DNA of 64,000 nt from CADEDH01 sp039201605 (GCA_039201605.1 JBCCRO010000006.1:62001-126000), one strand, 5' to 3'; positions 17,086 to 25,141 are shown, counted from the stretch's first letter. Translations and numbers: made by a program. Notes: generated by a model from the letters alone, not told the origin.

Positions 17086-18018
17086 GTGGGGCAGGAACTC
17101 GACGCCCTGTTGGGGCTCGGTTCGAGCGGCGCGCCCGAGGGTGCGTCGCCGGACGGTGTGAAGGCGGGCGGGGGAGCGCACGATGTCGGTCGCCCCGTCG
17201 ATGGCGCCCGGCCGGCCGAGCGTCGCCACGCCGACCTGCTCTGGCTGCACCCGGCGGCGATCCGACCAAACCAGTTCCAGCCCCGCGAGCACTTCGACGA
17301 CGCCGAGCTCGACGCCCTGGCGGGATCGATCGCGGAGCTCGGCGTGCTGCAACCGCTCCTGGTGCGCCGGGTGGAGGACCACCTCTATGAGCTGATCGCC
17401 GGTGAGCGGCGGTGGCGGGCGGCCCAGCGGGCCGGAGTGACCGAGATCCCGGTGTTGGTGCGCGACACCGACGATCGAACTTCGCTCGAGGAGGCGGTGG
17501 TGGAGAACCTCCACCGTCAGGACCTGACCCCGATCGAAGAGGCCGCCGCCTATCGCCAGCTGCTGGAGGAGTTCGGGCTCACCCAGGATGAGGTGGCGAA
17601 GCGGGTGGGCAAGAGTCGGTCGGCGGTGGCGAACACGCTGCGCCTGCTCCATCTGGTGCCCGAGGTGCAGCGGCTGGTCACCGTTGGCCAGTTGTCGGCT
17701 GGCCACGCCCGGGCGTTGTTGGCGGTACTGGACGGCCGGGCGCAGATGGAGCTCGCCGGTCGGGTGATCGCCGACGAGCTGAGCGTCCGGCAGACCGAGG
17801 AACTGGTACGGCGTGGGGGCAAAGTCACCGTACGTGGCGGTACGGACGGCTCGAGCGCTCGGGGCCTTGGAGACGTCGCCCTTCGTGAGATCGAGGCGCA
17901 GCTCGGTGAGCGGCTGGCTACGAACGTGCGGGCCACACTCAGCCAGGGGCGGGGTCGATTGGTGATCGAGTTCGCCGACCTGGAGGATCTCGACCGTATT
18001 TATCGTGAACTGAGCTAG
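17086..18018 (+). CDS. parB: Chromosome partitioning protein ParB
   Basis: CTP-dependent DNA clamp that loads at parS and spreads. 310 residues from GTG 17086. After a variable, Gly/Ala-rich N-terminus (which usually contacts ParA), the CTP-binding region is seen as QPREHF, LQPLLVRR and GERRWRAAQRAG. The helix-turn-helix that reads parS lies around GLTQDEVAKRVGKSRSAVAN, and the C-terminal dimerisation region ends DLEDLDRIYRELS. A perfect parS is 244 bp downstream. Confidence 0.96.
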   Translation: MGQELDALLGLGSSGAPEGASPDGVKAGGGAHDVGRPVDGARPAERRHADLLWLHPAAIRPNQFQPREHFDDAELDALAGSIAELGVLQPLLVRRVEDHLYELIAGERRWRAAQRAGVTEIPVLVRDTDDRTSLEEAVVENLHRQDLTPIEEAAAYRQLLEEFGLTQDEVAKRVGKSRSAVANTLRLLHLVPEVQRLVTVGQLSAGHARALLAVLDGRAQMELAGRVIADELSVRQTEELVRRGGKVTVRGGTDGSSARGLGDVALREIEAQLGERLATNVRATLSQGRGRLVIEFADLEDLDRIYRELS

Positions 18019-18052
18019 AAAGGCCCTGGTTCAGGCGGTTTCACCCACAGCT

Positions 18053-18061
18053 TGTGGACAA
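18053..18061 (-). promoter_or_regulatory. DnaA box downstream of parB
   Basis: TGTGGACAA on the plus strand is the exact complement of TTGTCCACA, the preferred DnaA box in high-GC actinobacteria. It lies 35 bp after parB inside a small CCACAGCTTGTGG inverted repeat, with a weaker TGTGGATGT near 18107. It is about 7.6 kb from dnaA, so it could be a titration or auxiliary site. Confidence 0.5.
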
Positions 18062-18261
18062 TGCTGTGGTTTACGGGCGTCCCGGGTGTGACTATTCCCG
18101 CAGTCTGTGGATGTGCGGGTGCACGACGTCGGCGGTGTGCACACACCGAAACGACGGACGCCGTTCGCCGCTAGTGCCCGTGGCGGTCGACATCGGCCGG
18201 AGGCACGGGCGGTCGACGTTGACGGGCACGGCCGGTGAGAGTCACAGGCAGGATGGGGGAG

Positions 18262-18277
18262 TGTTTCACGTGAAACA
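18262..18277. other. parS centromere site
   Basis: TGTTTCACGTGAAACA is a perfect 16-bp palindrome and matches the universal chromosomal parS consensus exactly. It is the only perfect site I found in the window, 244 bp downstream of parB and about 9 kb from dnaA, where ParB is expected to nucleate. Confidence 0.96.
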
Positions 18278-18388
18278 TCCGGTGAGGCTCGACCGGCGAG
18301 CGGGAACGATGCACCGGCCCCTGGGACCCGTCTCCGGAGATCTGTGGTCGGGGTGGCGTGGACTGCTACCCGCTTTCTACCCATGGCT

Positions 18389-18489
18389 GGGTTGGCAGTG
18401 GGTATAGAAGGGTATCGAACGGGTGTTTACCGGGGGTGATACGGGCGGAGTCGGGTGGACAAGGGGTGCAGATGGTGGGTATTGCGGGG
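18389..18489 (+). repeat. Helically phased GGGT repeat array, block A
   Basis: Ten consecutive units of 10-11 bp, each opening with GGGT or a close G-run, start at 18389, 18400, 18410, 18421, 18432, 18443, 18453, 18464, 18475 and 18486. Examples are GGGTATAGAAG, GGGTATCGAAC and GGGTGTTTACC. The register of one unit per helical turn places every G-run on the same face of the DNA. The unit bodies vary, so this is a protein-site array rather than a simple tandem repeat. It belongs with blocks B-D and lies 112 bp after parS. Confidence 0.8.
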
Positions 18490-18980
18490 CTGCGTGCTCG
18501 CCTGTTCCGGAGGTTGCTATGGCCGCCTGCCCGCAGAGCCCCCAGGAGGGCGGCGTCGGGCGAGTGTGGTGTATGGACCCGTCTCGACCGTCGGACGGCG
18601 CTCAGAGGGGCTGTGAGGCCGTCTGGTGGCTGGGCCGGAGGGACGTGGGCCCGACGGCCTACATCGGTGGGCCCGCTACGGATCGTGCGCAGCGGGCGGT
18701 CGATGGCGAGCGCGACACCCTGCGGCCGCCAGGCCGCCGAGCGAAGCGGGACGTTCACCGGCTGCCGGACCGCGGACAACCGGTCCGTTGGCCGACCTGG
18801 CCATTCGAGCGACCGATCGGGCGAACCGAGGGACTGACCGACCGACCGATCGGGGGCGGACGGCGTTCGTCGTCGACGGCCATCCGGCGCGGCGCCAGGC
18901 GGCCTGCAGCGAGTCCCGACCCTGCCGGCGGCGTGGCTTTGTGGGGTGATGGTCGACGGCCATCCGGCGCGGCCGAGATC
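18490..18980. other. Non-coding spacer between phased blocks A and B
   Basis: About 490 bp of GC-rich DNA with no convincing gene: open frames on both strands are Arg/Pro/Gly-rich and have no recognisable domain or ribosome-binding site. The 11-bp GGGT register fades here. It contains a 22-bp direct repeat and short GACCGATCGGG-type repeats around 18811-18855. Confidence 0.6.
18872..18973 (+). repeat. 22-bp direct repeat, two copies 80 bp apart
   Basis: The same 22 bases, beginning GTCGACGGCCATCC and ending GGCGCGGC, occur at 18872-18893 and 18952-18973. They lie within the spacer between phased blocks A and B, ahead of the second ParA gene. Confidence 0.75.
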
Positions 18981-19178
18981 GGTGTGCCGGTGGTCGAGGC
19001 GGGGAAAGGTTGGGTGTAGATGGGTATGTTCAGGGTGCGGATCGGGTGTGAACTGGGCTGGAGACGGGGGTGATAGGCGGATGATCAGGTGGCCACAGGG
19101 GTGAACGGGGGTGCATCGTGGTGGCAGACGGGTGCCGAACGGGTGCGCTCTGGGCATGGCCCGACGTCGACACCGGGT
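18981..19178 (+). repeat. Helically phased GGGT repeat array, block B
   Basis: The clearest run has units starting at 19001, 19012, 19022, 19033, 19044, 19055, 19066, 19077, 19088, 19099, 19110, 19121, 19130, 19141 and 19152, a mean spacing close to 10.8 bp. Typical units are GGGTATGTTCA, GGGTGCGGATC, GGGTGTGAACT and GGGTGCCGAAC. A weaker start near 18981-18990 and a GGGT at 19175 extend the same register. All read in the plus orientation. Confidence 0.8.
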
Positions 19179-19262
19179 CGCCGGACGCGGGACGAGCTCG
19201 GCGCACCACCTCGCAACCACCGTCCAGCACGGCGCCGTCGGTCCACCGGTCATCGGCAGCGG

Positions 19263-19381
19263 AACCGACCCCCGTGTCACCCCCTTGCTCTGCCCGTTCT
19301 CCACCCGTCGACACCCCGAACACACCCGTGCCTCACCGAGGTATCCCCGAACTGCGCCCGGATTACCACGTGAACACACCC
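19263..19381 (-). repeat. Helically phased GGGT repeat array, block C (inverted)
   Basis: The same motif on the minus strand: reading from 19381 leftward, 11 units begin at about 19381, 19370, 19359, 19348, 19337, 19327, 19317, 19306, 19295, 19284 and 19273. Units include GGGTGTGTTCA, GGGTGTGTTCG, GGGGTGTCGAC and GGGTGGAGAAC. Nine or ten open with GGG or GGT in strict 10-11-bp register, so block C is inverted relative to blocks A, B and D. Confidence 0.8.
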
Positions 19382-19387
19382 GACCGC

Positions 19388-19450
19388 GGGTAGCATCGTC
19401 GGCGTTCGGGTGGTGAATGGGTATAACCGGGTACAAATCGGTTACGAACG
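19388..19450 (+). repeat. Helically phased GGGT repeat array, block D, over the parA2 leader
   Basis: Units GGGTAGCATCG (19388), GGGTGGTGAAT (19408), GGGTATAACCG (19419), GGGTACAAATC (19429) and GGTTACGAACG (19440) run right up to the AGGAG ribosome-binding site (19451-19455) of the second ParA gene. A protein bound here would cover the promoter or leader, which suggests autoregulation like that of plasmid par operons. Confidence 0.78.
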
Positions 19451-19464
19451 AGGAGATTCCGATC

Positions 19465-20337
19465 ATGCGGACGATTCCCAGCTCGATTGTGGTGGGCATC
19501 GGTAAGGGCGGCAGCTGCAAGACCACGTTGGCCAGTCAGCTCGCCGGCATCTGGTCGAGTGAGGGCAAGCGAGTCCTCCTGGCCGATCTCGATGTCCAGG
19601 CGTCGGCCACCAAGGTCGTCGGGCTCAACCCCCGGGAGGTGGGCGACGGCCGCCACCTCATGGACGCCGTGATGTACGGCGATGACCTGCAGACGGTGAC
19701 CGCCCGCGACAACCTCGAAATGGTCGTGGCCGGCCGCCACACCAAGACGCTGGCCCACCACCTCGTCACCTCCGACAACGGTCCCGAAGTTTTTGCCACC
19801 CCGTTCGAGAAGTTGATGGCCTCCGGCCGCTTCGATCGGATCGTCTTCGACCTTCCACCGTCCGGCTCGTCCCGGCTGGCCGACATGGCGATGCAGACCG
19901 GCAAGTACCTGCTCGTGCCCACCAGCGCCGGTGTCGACAACCTCGACGGCCTCCGGGTGCTGGCCGAGGAGCTCGAGGTGCTGGAGTCCGACATCCTCCT
20001 CCTCGGCGTGGTGATGATGAAGATCGGGGCCGGTGCATCCCGCAAGCGGGCCGAGACCCGCAACGAGGTGATCGGCATCCTCGACGGTGTCGCCGACCCG
20101 TTCCAGACGATCATCCGCGACGCCGGCTCGGCCTACGACGACAGCCGCAAGGCAGGCCTCTTCCTCCACGAGTACGCCGAGTGGGCCACTACCGTCTCGG
20201 TGGCCAATCAGATCAACGCCAAGATCAAGATCCCCACCAACCTCAGCGACCTGGCCCGTGAGTTCTACGAACTGGCCGACGAGGTGGACGACCGCATCGC
20301 ACTGGCCGAGCGCCTCCTGGCCGGAGCCGAGTCATGA
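19465..20337 (+). CDS. Second ParA-family ATPase (plasmid-type partition)
   Basis: 290 residues from ATG 19465, set by AGGAG 9 nt upstream; an in-frame ATG at 19417 lies inside the repeat array and is unlikely. The deviant Walker A is KGGSCKTT at residues 14-21, with the signature lysine but Cys in place of the usual Gly or Ala. VLLADLDVQASATK and FDLPPSGSS correspond to the A' and switch regions. It has no N-terminal HTH, like chromosomal Soj and type Ib plasmid ParA. It is clearly different from ParA at 16.3 kb. It overlaps the next gene by 4 bases (ATGA), and an array of phased sites precedes it. Probably powers segregation or positioning with that partner; whether of the chromosome or another cargo is not known. 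Confidence 0.85.
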   Translation: MRTIPSSIVVGIGKGGSCKTTLASQLAGIWSSEGKRVLLADLDVQASATKVVGLNPREVGDGRHLMDAVMYGDDLQTVTARDNLEMVVAGRHTKTLAHHLVTSDNGPEVFATPFEKLMASGRFDRIVFDLPPSGSSRLADMAMQTGKYLLVPTSAGVDNLDGLRVLAEELEVLESDILLLGVVMMKIGAGASRKRAETRNEVIGILDGVADPFQTIIRDAGSAYDDSRKAGLFLHEYAEWATTVSVANQINAKIKIPTNLSDLAREFYELADEVDDRIALAERLLAGAES

Positions 20338-21053
20338 GCGACAAGACGCTCGGTAACGCCCGCGGCCTCAACTCGATCGCCGACCCCAAGCAGTTCAAGG
20401 GTTCGGCCGGTCGGGCCAAGCTCGCCCGCCGCAGGGACGAGCCCGAGTCGCCGCCCCCACCTCCGAGCGCCGAGGCCGCACCCACCGCCCCACCGGCGAG
20501 CGCACCGGGCGAAGCGGCGTCGCCCGTCGCCCGTCGAGCCCCGGCCGCAGAGCCTCCGGCCAACCCGGCCGACGCTCCCGAGGACGCCGCCCCCGCCCGC
20601 ACGCGAGCGGGCCGCAAGGCCAGCCCCCGCGCCAAGGCGAAGGTCGCCACCGCCCCGTCGAGCGCGGCCCTGCCCGACCCGGCACCAGCCGCGGCGGTCG
20701 CCGCACCCACGGAGTCGGCGCCTCGCTCCGCCCCCCATCGGGCGGTTCAGCCCGGCGTCCAGCGCAAGCGCCGTGAGCTGTCGATTCCCCACCCGGTGGC
20801 CGAGGCCCTGGAGGCGACCGGCATCAACCCGGCCGACGTGGTGATGGCCGGCTACCGCAATCACGGCGACGCCATCTACGCCGGCGCCGGGGGGCGGATG
20901 GCGGCCCGCGGCCGGACCCGCCTCCGCCTGTCGATCAGCGACGCGGAGTTCGAGCAGATCACCCGCCTCGGCCTGGCCCGGGGTTGGAATCGATCGGAGA
21001 CGGTCTCGGTGATCCTCGCCCTCGAACTGGAGTCCCGAGCCGCCGCCAACTGA
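20334..21053 (+). CDS. Putative partition adaptor with C-terminal RHH-like domains
   Basis: 239 residues, start ATG overlapping the second ParA stop. Residues 1-140 are low-complexity (Pro, Ala, Glu, Arg) and probably disordered. The C-terminus has two segments that each look like strand-helix-helix (ribbon-helix-helix): one from KRRELSIPHPVAEALEATG into NPADVVMAGYRNH, the other from TRLRLSISDAEFEQITRLG into NRSETVSVILALELE. RHH proteins such as ParR, ParG and omega are the centromere-binding partners of plasmid partition NTPases, and a disordered tail commonly contacts the ATPase. The neighbouring 11-bp array is a natural binding site. The RHH assignment is by pattern only. Confidence 0.72.
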   Translation: MSDKTLGNARGLNSIADPKQFKGSAGRAKLARRRDEPESPPPPPSAEAAPTAPPASAPGEAASPVARRAPAAEPPANPADAPEDAAPARTRAGRKASPRAKAKVATAPSSAALPDPAPAAAVAAPTESAPRSAPHRAVQPGVQRKRRELSIPHPVAEALEATGINPADVVMAGYRNHGDAIYAGAGGRMAARGRTRLRLSISDAEFEQITRLGLARGWNRSETVSVILALELESRAAAN

Positions 21054-21155
21054 CCCCGTCCCCGTCCCCGTCACCGGCACCGGCACCGGGAACGGAAACC
21101 GGGTCGGGACCTCCGACCCTGGCCCGGGATCGCCCGGCGCCTCATCGTTGGCCCC

Positions 21156-22046
21156 ATGGCCGACGTTCTCCCCACGCCCGCTCCCGTCATCGTGGGCGTC
21201 GACGGCTCGCCGCCGTCGCGGGTCGCCCTGGCATGGGCCGCCACCCACATCGACCTCTTCGGGTCCTTCCTGCCCCTGACCACCTATCGGGTCGACGCCC
21301 TCGGGGCCGGAACCGGCCTCGCCCGGTACTACGCCACCTACCTCGAACTCCTCCGGGACGACGCCTGGAGACGGTTGGCCGAGTCGGTCGAGGGCCTCGA
21401 CGCCGCCGGTCGGTCGGGGGCGGGGCAGGTCCACGCCGGCCCTCCGGGCCCCACCCTCCTCCGGGCGGTCGAGAGTGGGGGCCATGAGCTGCTCGTCGTC
21501 GGCTGTCGCGGTCGGAGTGCGGTGGCCGAAGCTCTGCTCGGCTCCGTCGGCTCACACTGTGCCACGCACGCCACGGTGCCGGTGATCGTGGTGCCCGCCG
21601 GAGCCGACACGGCGAAACCGATCGAGCACGTCGTGGTCGGCGTCGACGGTTCCGACAACGCCCAAGCCGCCCTTCGGTGGACCCTGGACCACGTCGGCCC
21701 GGCGGCCACGGTGACCGCAATCGGCTGCTGGTCGGCGCTCCCGGAGGCCGCCGCCGACGCCCGAGCCGTCACCGGCCAGGAGGACGAGGCCCGCCATCAG
21801 ATCACCGCCACCGTCGAGGCGGTCCTCGGTCGGCTCGGGCCGGAGCGAGCTGAGGGCCCCACGGTCGAGATCGACGTGCGGTACGGCGACCCGCGTCAGG
21901 TGTTGCGGGTGGCCTCCGAGGACGCCGACCTGCTCGTGGTCCGGGCCCGAGGCCACCGGGGCGTGCCCTACCTGCTCCTGGGATCGACGGCGTCGTCGCT
22001 CCTCCATCACCCGCTGGCCCCCACCGCCGTCATCCCCGATCGCTGA
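21156..22046 (+). CDS. Tandem universal stress protein (two UspA domains)
   Basis: 296 residues, ATG 21156. The first UspA domain begins VIVGVDGSPPSRVALAWA and ends near VPVIVVPAG; the second begins HVVVGVDGSDNAQAALRW and ends APTAVIPDR. Nucleotide-binding glycines are visible in GCRGRSAVAEALLGSVG and GHRGVPYLLLGS, so ATP binding is plausible in both. Tandem Usp proteins are common in actinobacteria and respond to dormancy or redox stress. It stands alone after the second partition pair and converges on trxA. Confidence 0.9.
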   Translation: MADVLPTPAPVIVGVDGSPPSRVALAWAATHIDLFGSFLPLTTYRVDALGAGTGLARYYATYLELLRDDAWRRLAESVEGLDAAGRSGAGQVHAGPPGPTLLRAVESGGHELLVVGCRGRSAVAEALLGSVGSHCATHATVPVIVVPAGADTAKPIEHVVVGVDGSDNAQAALRWTLDHVGPAATVTAIGCWSALPEAAADARAVTGQEDEARHQITATVEAVLGRLGPERAEGPTVEIDVRYGDPRQVLRVASEDADLLVVRARGHRGVPYLLLGSTASSLLHHPLAPTAVIPDR

Positions 22047-22073
22047 GGCTGCGCAGGCCCGGGCCCGGGCCCC

Positions 22074-22111
22074 AAAAACCTCTCGGCCGCCCAGCCTGAG
22101 CAGAGCGGCCG
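22074..22111 (-). terminator. Probable terminator between trxA and the Usp gene
   Basis: CGGCCGC at 22084-22090 pairs with GCGGCCG at 22105-22111 across a 14-nt loop. For leftward transcription from trxA the stem is followed, five bases on, by TTTTT (22078-22074). The neighbouring genes converge here. Confidence 0.5.
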
Positions 22112-22155
22112 ACGATCCGGCGCCGCCAGGGCGCACCGGGGTTGCGGGGAGTGGC

Positions 22156-22476
22156 CTACAGGCCGAACTCCTCGATGAGCTGGGCCTTGCCCTTGGCGCC
22201 CACGATGCGCTTGTCGACCTCGCCGTCGCGGAAGACGAGCATGGTCGGGATGCTCATGACGCCGTAGCGCTGGGCCAGGCTCGGGTTCTCGTCGACGTTG
22301 AGCTTCGTCACCTTGAGGGATCCGGCCTGCTCCTCGGCGATCTCGTCGAGGATGGGGGCGACCATCTTGCACGGGCCACACCATTCGGCCCAGAAGTCGA
22401 CGACGACGGGTTCGCTGGTGCCGTTGATGACCTCATCGAAGGTGGTCTCGTCGAGCTGCGTGACTTTGTCGGACAT
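22156..22476 (-). CDS. trxA: Thioredoxin
   Basis: Small disulfide reductase; 106 residues from ATG 22476, with AAGAAGG upstream. The active site WCGPC is at residues 32-36, followed by the cis-proline motif SIPTM and KLNVDEN. The open frame extends further up but without homology. It lies 119 bp downstream of trxB on the same strand, so TrxB probably reduces it. The order sigma, anti-sigma, trxB, trxA matches sigM-rsmA-trxB2-trxC of Mycobacterium. Confidence 0.97.
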   Translation of the reverse strand: MSDKVTQLDETTFDEVINGTSEPVVVDFWAEWCGPCKMVAPILDEIAEEQAGSLKVTKLNVDENPSLAQRYGVMSIPTMLVFRDGEVDKRIVGAKGKAQLIEEFGL

Positions 22477-22595
22477 GGCACTGCCTTCTTTCACAGACGT
22501 TCTGCAGCCGAAACCCGAGTCAGTGGGTCGGTATTCCACTCGTCCGGCCGGCTGCCGGAGGGTGATCGGGGTCGGCCGGGGCCGGGACGACGACT

Positions 22596-23576
22596 CTAGT
22601 CGCCGCCGCCGTGGGCCTCCTCCTGGGTCTCCAGCCACCGCTCGGCGTCGATCGCGGCGGTGCAGCCGGAGCCGGCGGAGGTGATGGCCTGGCGGTAGAC
22701 CGAATCCTGGATGTCGCCGCAGCCGAACACGCCTTCCACGCTGGTGCGGGCGCTCGGGGCGTCGGTCACGAGGTAGTTCTCGTCGTCCAGTTCGAGCTGG
22801 CCGACGAAGAGATCGGTGTTCGGACGGTGACCGATGGCGACGAACAGGCCGGTGACGGCGAGGTCGGTGCTCTCATCGGTCTGATTGTTGCGGACGACCA
22901 GACCCTCGACCTTCTCCTCACCCTTGATCTCCTCCACCTCGGTGTGCCAGAGGAACTTGATCTTCTCGTTGGCGAAGGCCCGGTCCTGCATGATCTGCGA
23001 GGCCCGCAGCTCGTCGCGGCGGTGGATGATCGTCACCGATCGGGCGAACTTGGTGAGGAAGGTGGCCTCCTCGATGGCGGAGTCGCCACCGCCGACCACG
23101 GCGATGTCCTGATCGCGGAAGAAGAAGCCGTCGCAGGTGGCGCAGGTGGAGACGCCGTGCCCGATGAGGCGGGTCTCGTTCTCCAGGCCGAGCATGAGGC
23201 TCTTGGCCCCGGTGGCCACGATGAGCGACTTGGCCAGATGGGTGGGCTCGGCGGCGTCGGGGTCGCCGACCCAGATCTTGAACGGACGCTCCGAGAGATC
23301 GACCCGGGACGCCTTGACCGTCTCCATCGTCGCCCCGAAGCGGACGGCCTGCTCCCGGAAACCCATCATGAGCTCGGGGCCCATGATGCCCTTGGGGAAG
23401 CCGGGGTAGTTCTCCACCTCGGTGGTCAGCATGAGCTGTCCGCCGGGCTGGTCACCGGTGGAGGACGGCTCGCCCTCCAGGACGAGAGGGGCCAGCGAGG
23501 CCCGAGCGGCGTAGATGGCGGCGGTCAGGCCCGCCGGGCCGCTTCCGATGATGACGACCTCGTGCACCTCTGCCAT
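22596..23576 (-). CDS. trxB: Thioredoxin reductase
   Basis: NADPH-dependent flavoprotein that reduces thioredoxin. 326 residues from ATG 23576, with GAGG about 9 nt upstream. FAD-binding GSGPAGLTAAIYAAR is at the N-terminus, the redox pair is CATC in STCATCDGFFF near residue 143, the NADPH-binding motif is VVGGGDSAIEEA, and the second FAD motif is GVFGCGDIQD. Standard low-molecular-weight type. Confidence 0.97.
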   Translation of the reverse strand: MAEVHEVVIIGSGPAGLTAAIYAARASLAPLVLEGEPSSTGDQPGGQLMLTTEVENYPGFPKGIMGPELMMGFREQAVRFGATMETVKASRVDLSERPFKIWVGDPDAAEPTHLAKSLIVATGAKSLMLGLENETRLIGHGVSTCATCDGFFFRDQDIAVVGGGDSAIEEATFLTKFARSVTIIHRRDELRASQIMQDRAFANEKIKFLWHTEVEEIKGEEKVEGLVVRNNQTDESTDLAVTGLFVAIGHRPNTDLFVGQLELDDENYLVTDAPSARTSVEGVFGCGDIQDSVYRQAITSAGSGCTAAIDAERWLETQEEAHGGGD

Positions 23577-23636
23577 GACTGCGTTCCTCTCTGCGTCGTT
23601 GTGTAACGGCGGTGGCCCTGGAGCACACCAAACCCG

Positions 23637-23990
23637 CTAGCGCTTCTCCTTCTTCCGCCAAAGGAAGAGGCCGGGGAGCATGAACAGCGCCCCGAGAATG
23701 AAGTAGGCCACCCACGTCTCGCCGGGCTCCACGCCGGGGATGTAGCCGGTGGCGACCACCAGCACCCGCACCAGCAGGATCAGCAGCAGGAAGGCCAGCA
23801 CGATCCCGATCAGGCCCATAGCCAGGGCGTAGACCAGCACCCGGGACGCCGAAAGCGCTGGGCCCGTCGTCTTGTCTCTGACCGTCCCGACGTATTGCAC
23901 GATGGTGGCGGAGGCCTTGGCGGGCCAGTCGTCGGTGCCGGCGTCGAGCAGGGTGTCGGCGGCGGGGGTCGGGTGTTCTCGATCGGCCAT
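23637..23990 (-). CDS. Small two-helix membrane protein
   Basis: 117 residues from ATG 23990. After a polar N-terminal half come two hydrophobic segments (VYALAMGLIGIVLAFLLLIL and AYFILGALFMLPGLFLW) and a basic end, WRKKEKR. No domain recognised. TAGGCT stands 8 nt before the ATG with no Shine-Dalgarno, the pattern of a leaderless transcript. It lies between trxB (60-bp gap) and the anti-sigma gene, on the same strand. Confidence 0.75.
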   Translation of the reverse strand: MADREHPTPAADTLLDAGTDDWPAKASATIVQYVGTVRDKTTGPALSASRVLVYALAMGLIGIVLAFLLLILLVRVLVVATGYIPGVEPGETWVAYFILGALFMLPGLFLWRKKEKR

Positions 23991-24102
23991 CGCCAGAGAG
24001 CCTATCCGGGGAGAGGTGTTGACCTGGCCTCGATGAACGGGGCGAAACGCCTGCTTGTCGCCGGGTGACGCCGTGGGCGGCTCCGCCGGCCCGATCGACC
24101 CC

Positions 24103-25137
24103 TCAGAAGGGGAGGCAGGTGCTGTCGACGGCGATCGACGTCTCGGCCCCGTCGGCGCCGAGGAACACGATGAGCTCGGCCGGGGCGCCCGCCACCGACA
24201 GGGGCAGGAAGCCCACCGGCTCGCCCAAGTCGAACGACTCGCCACACACCGACAGCGCCGGGGACAGCGTCTCGTTCTCGGCCAGGAGCACCTGTTGTTC
24301 GTCGAGGCCGGGAGGACCGTCCAGGTCGACCCGCCGCTCCTCCACCTCGGCCGGGAACAGACCCGGCGTGGTGGTGGGCGAGTCGCGCCCGGTCGTGGTG
24401 GTGGCCGGTTCGGCCTCGGCCGTCGCCGCCTCGGCTCCGTCGTCGGCCGTCGCATCCTCGTCGGTGGCGTCATCGTCGAGATCGGCGAGGCTCGACCGAT
24501 CCTCCATCGCGTCGTCGGCCTCCTCTGCCACCTCGAAGTCGCCGGCCTCGTCGGCCTCGGTCACCTCGAAGGACTCCGCGCTGCTCTCCGCAGCCTCGTC
24601 GTCCTGGCTCTCCGATGCGACGGCGGCCGACTCATCGGCGTCGTCGCTCCCGCCCCCGACAGCCTGGAAGGCGACGCCGAGTCCGCCGACAACGACGACG
24701 GCGGCGGCTGCGGCGCCGAGCCAGCGGGGCATGCCACCGGGGCGATCGGTAGCCGCTGTCTCCCGCCGGCGGGCCCGCTGCCGATCGAGGGAGGCGACCT
24801 CGGAGGTGGGGTCTTCGACGGTGGCCGCCGCGGCGGCGGTCGCTTCCCGTGAGGCGAGGCCGTCGATCTCGGTGGTGGCGCCGTGCGCGCCGTCCACGAC
24901 GTCCACGACGTCGGTGTCGCCCTCGCCGAGGGAGTCGAAGGCGTCGAGGGCGGCCGACAGGTGGGCCGAACGGACCTCGGGGGCGGGCATCGGTACCCGC
25001 CCGACCTCGCCGGCCAGGGCGCGAAGCCGCTCGGCCGCCGCCCGGAGCTCGGGATCGGCGTCCACTCGGGCCGTCTCCTCCGGTGTGGTCGCACCGTCGA
25101 TGTAGGCCGAGATCAGCTCATCGAAGTCGTTCGTCAT
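24103..25137 (-). CDS. Membrane anti-sigma factor, RsmA-like
   Basis: 344 residues from ATG 25137, four bases after the sigma-factor stop. The cytoplasmic N-terminus (FDELISAYIDGATTPEE) resembles anti-sigma domains but lacks the HxxxCxxC zinc motif. One membrane helix (WLGAAAAAVVVVGGLGVAF) near residue 190 is followed by a strongly acidic, disordered outer region and a C-terminal globular part with two cysteines (SVCGESF and DSTCLPF), which could form a disulfide. Coupling with the upstream sigma gene and with trxB/trxA downstream suggests a redox or envelope-stress link, as for SigM. The function is inferred from context. Confidence 0.75.
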   Translation of the reverse strand: MTNDFDELISAYIDGATTPEETARVDADPELRAAAERLRALAGEVGRVPMPAPEVRSAHLSAALDAFDSLGEGDTDVVDVVDGAHGATTEIDGLASREATAAAAATVEDPTSEVASLDRQRARRRETAATDRPGGMPRWLGAAAAAVVVVGGLGVAFQAVGGGSDDADESAAVASESQDDEAAESSAESFEVTEADEAGDFEVAEEADDAMEDRSSLADLDDDATDEDATADDGAEAATAEAEPATTTTGRDSPTTTPGLFPAEVEERRVDLDGPPGLDEQQVLLAENETLSPALSVCGESFDLGEPVGFLPLSVAGAPAELIVFLGADGAETSIAVDSTCLPF

Positions 25138-25141
25138 CGCA

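Noticed and set aside
18389..19450. G-quadruplex cluster as explanation of the GGGT array
   Set aside because: G-runs are spaced by 7-8 nt at a strict 10-11-bp pitch and one block is inverted; canonical quadruplexes do not require helical register, so a protein-site array is the simpler reading. Quadruplex formation is not excluded.
18366..19526. Open frame of 386 codons on the minus strand across the repeat region
   Set aside because: Composition is Arg/Pro/His-rich without domains or a ribosome-binding site, it overlaps the start of the second ParA gene, and the phased GGGT pattern explains the sequence better.
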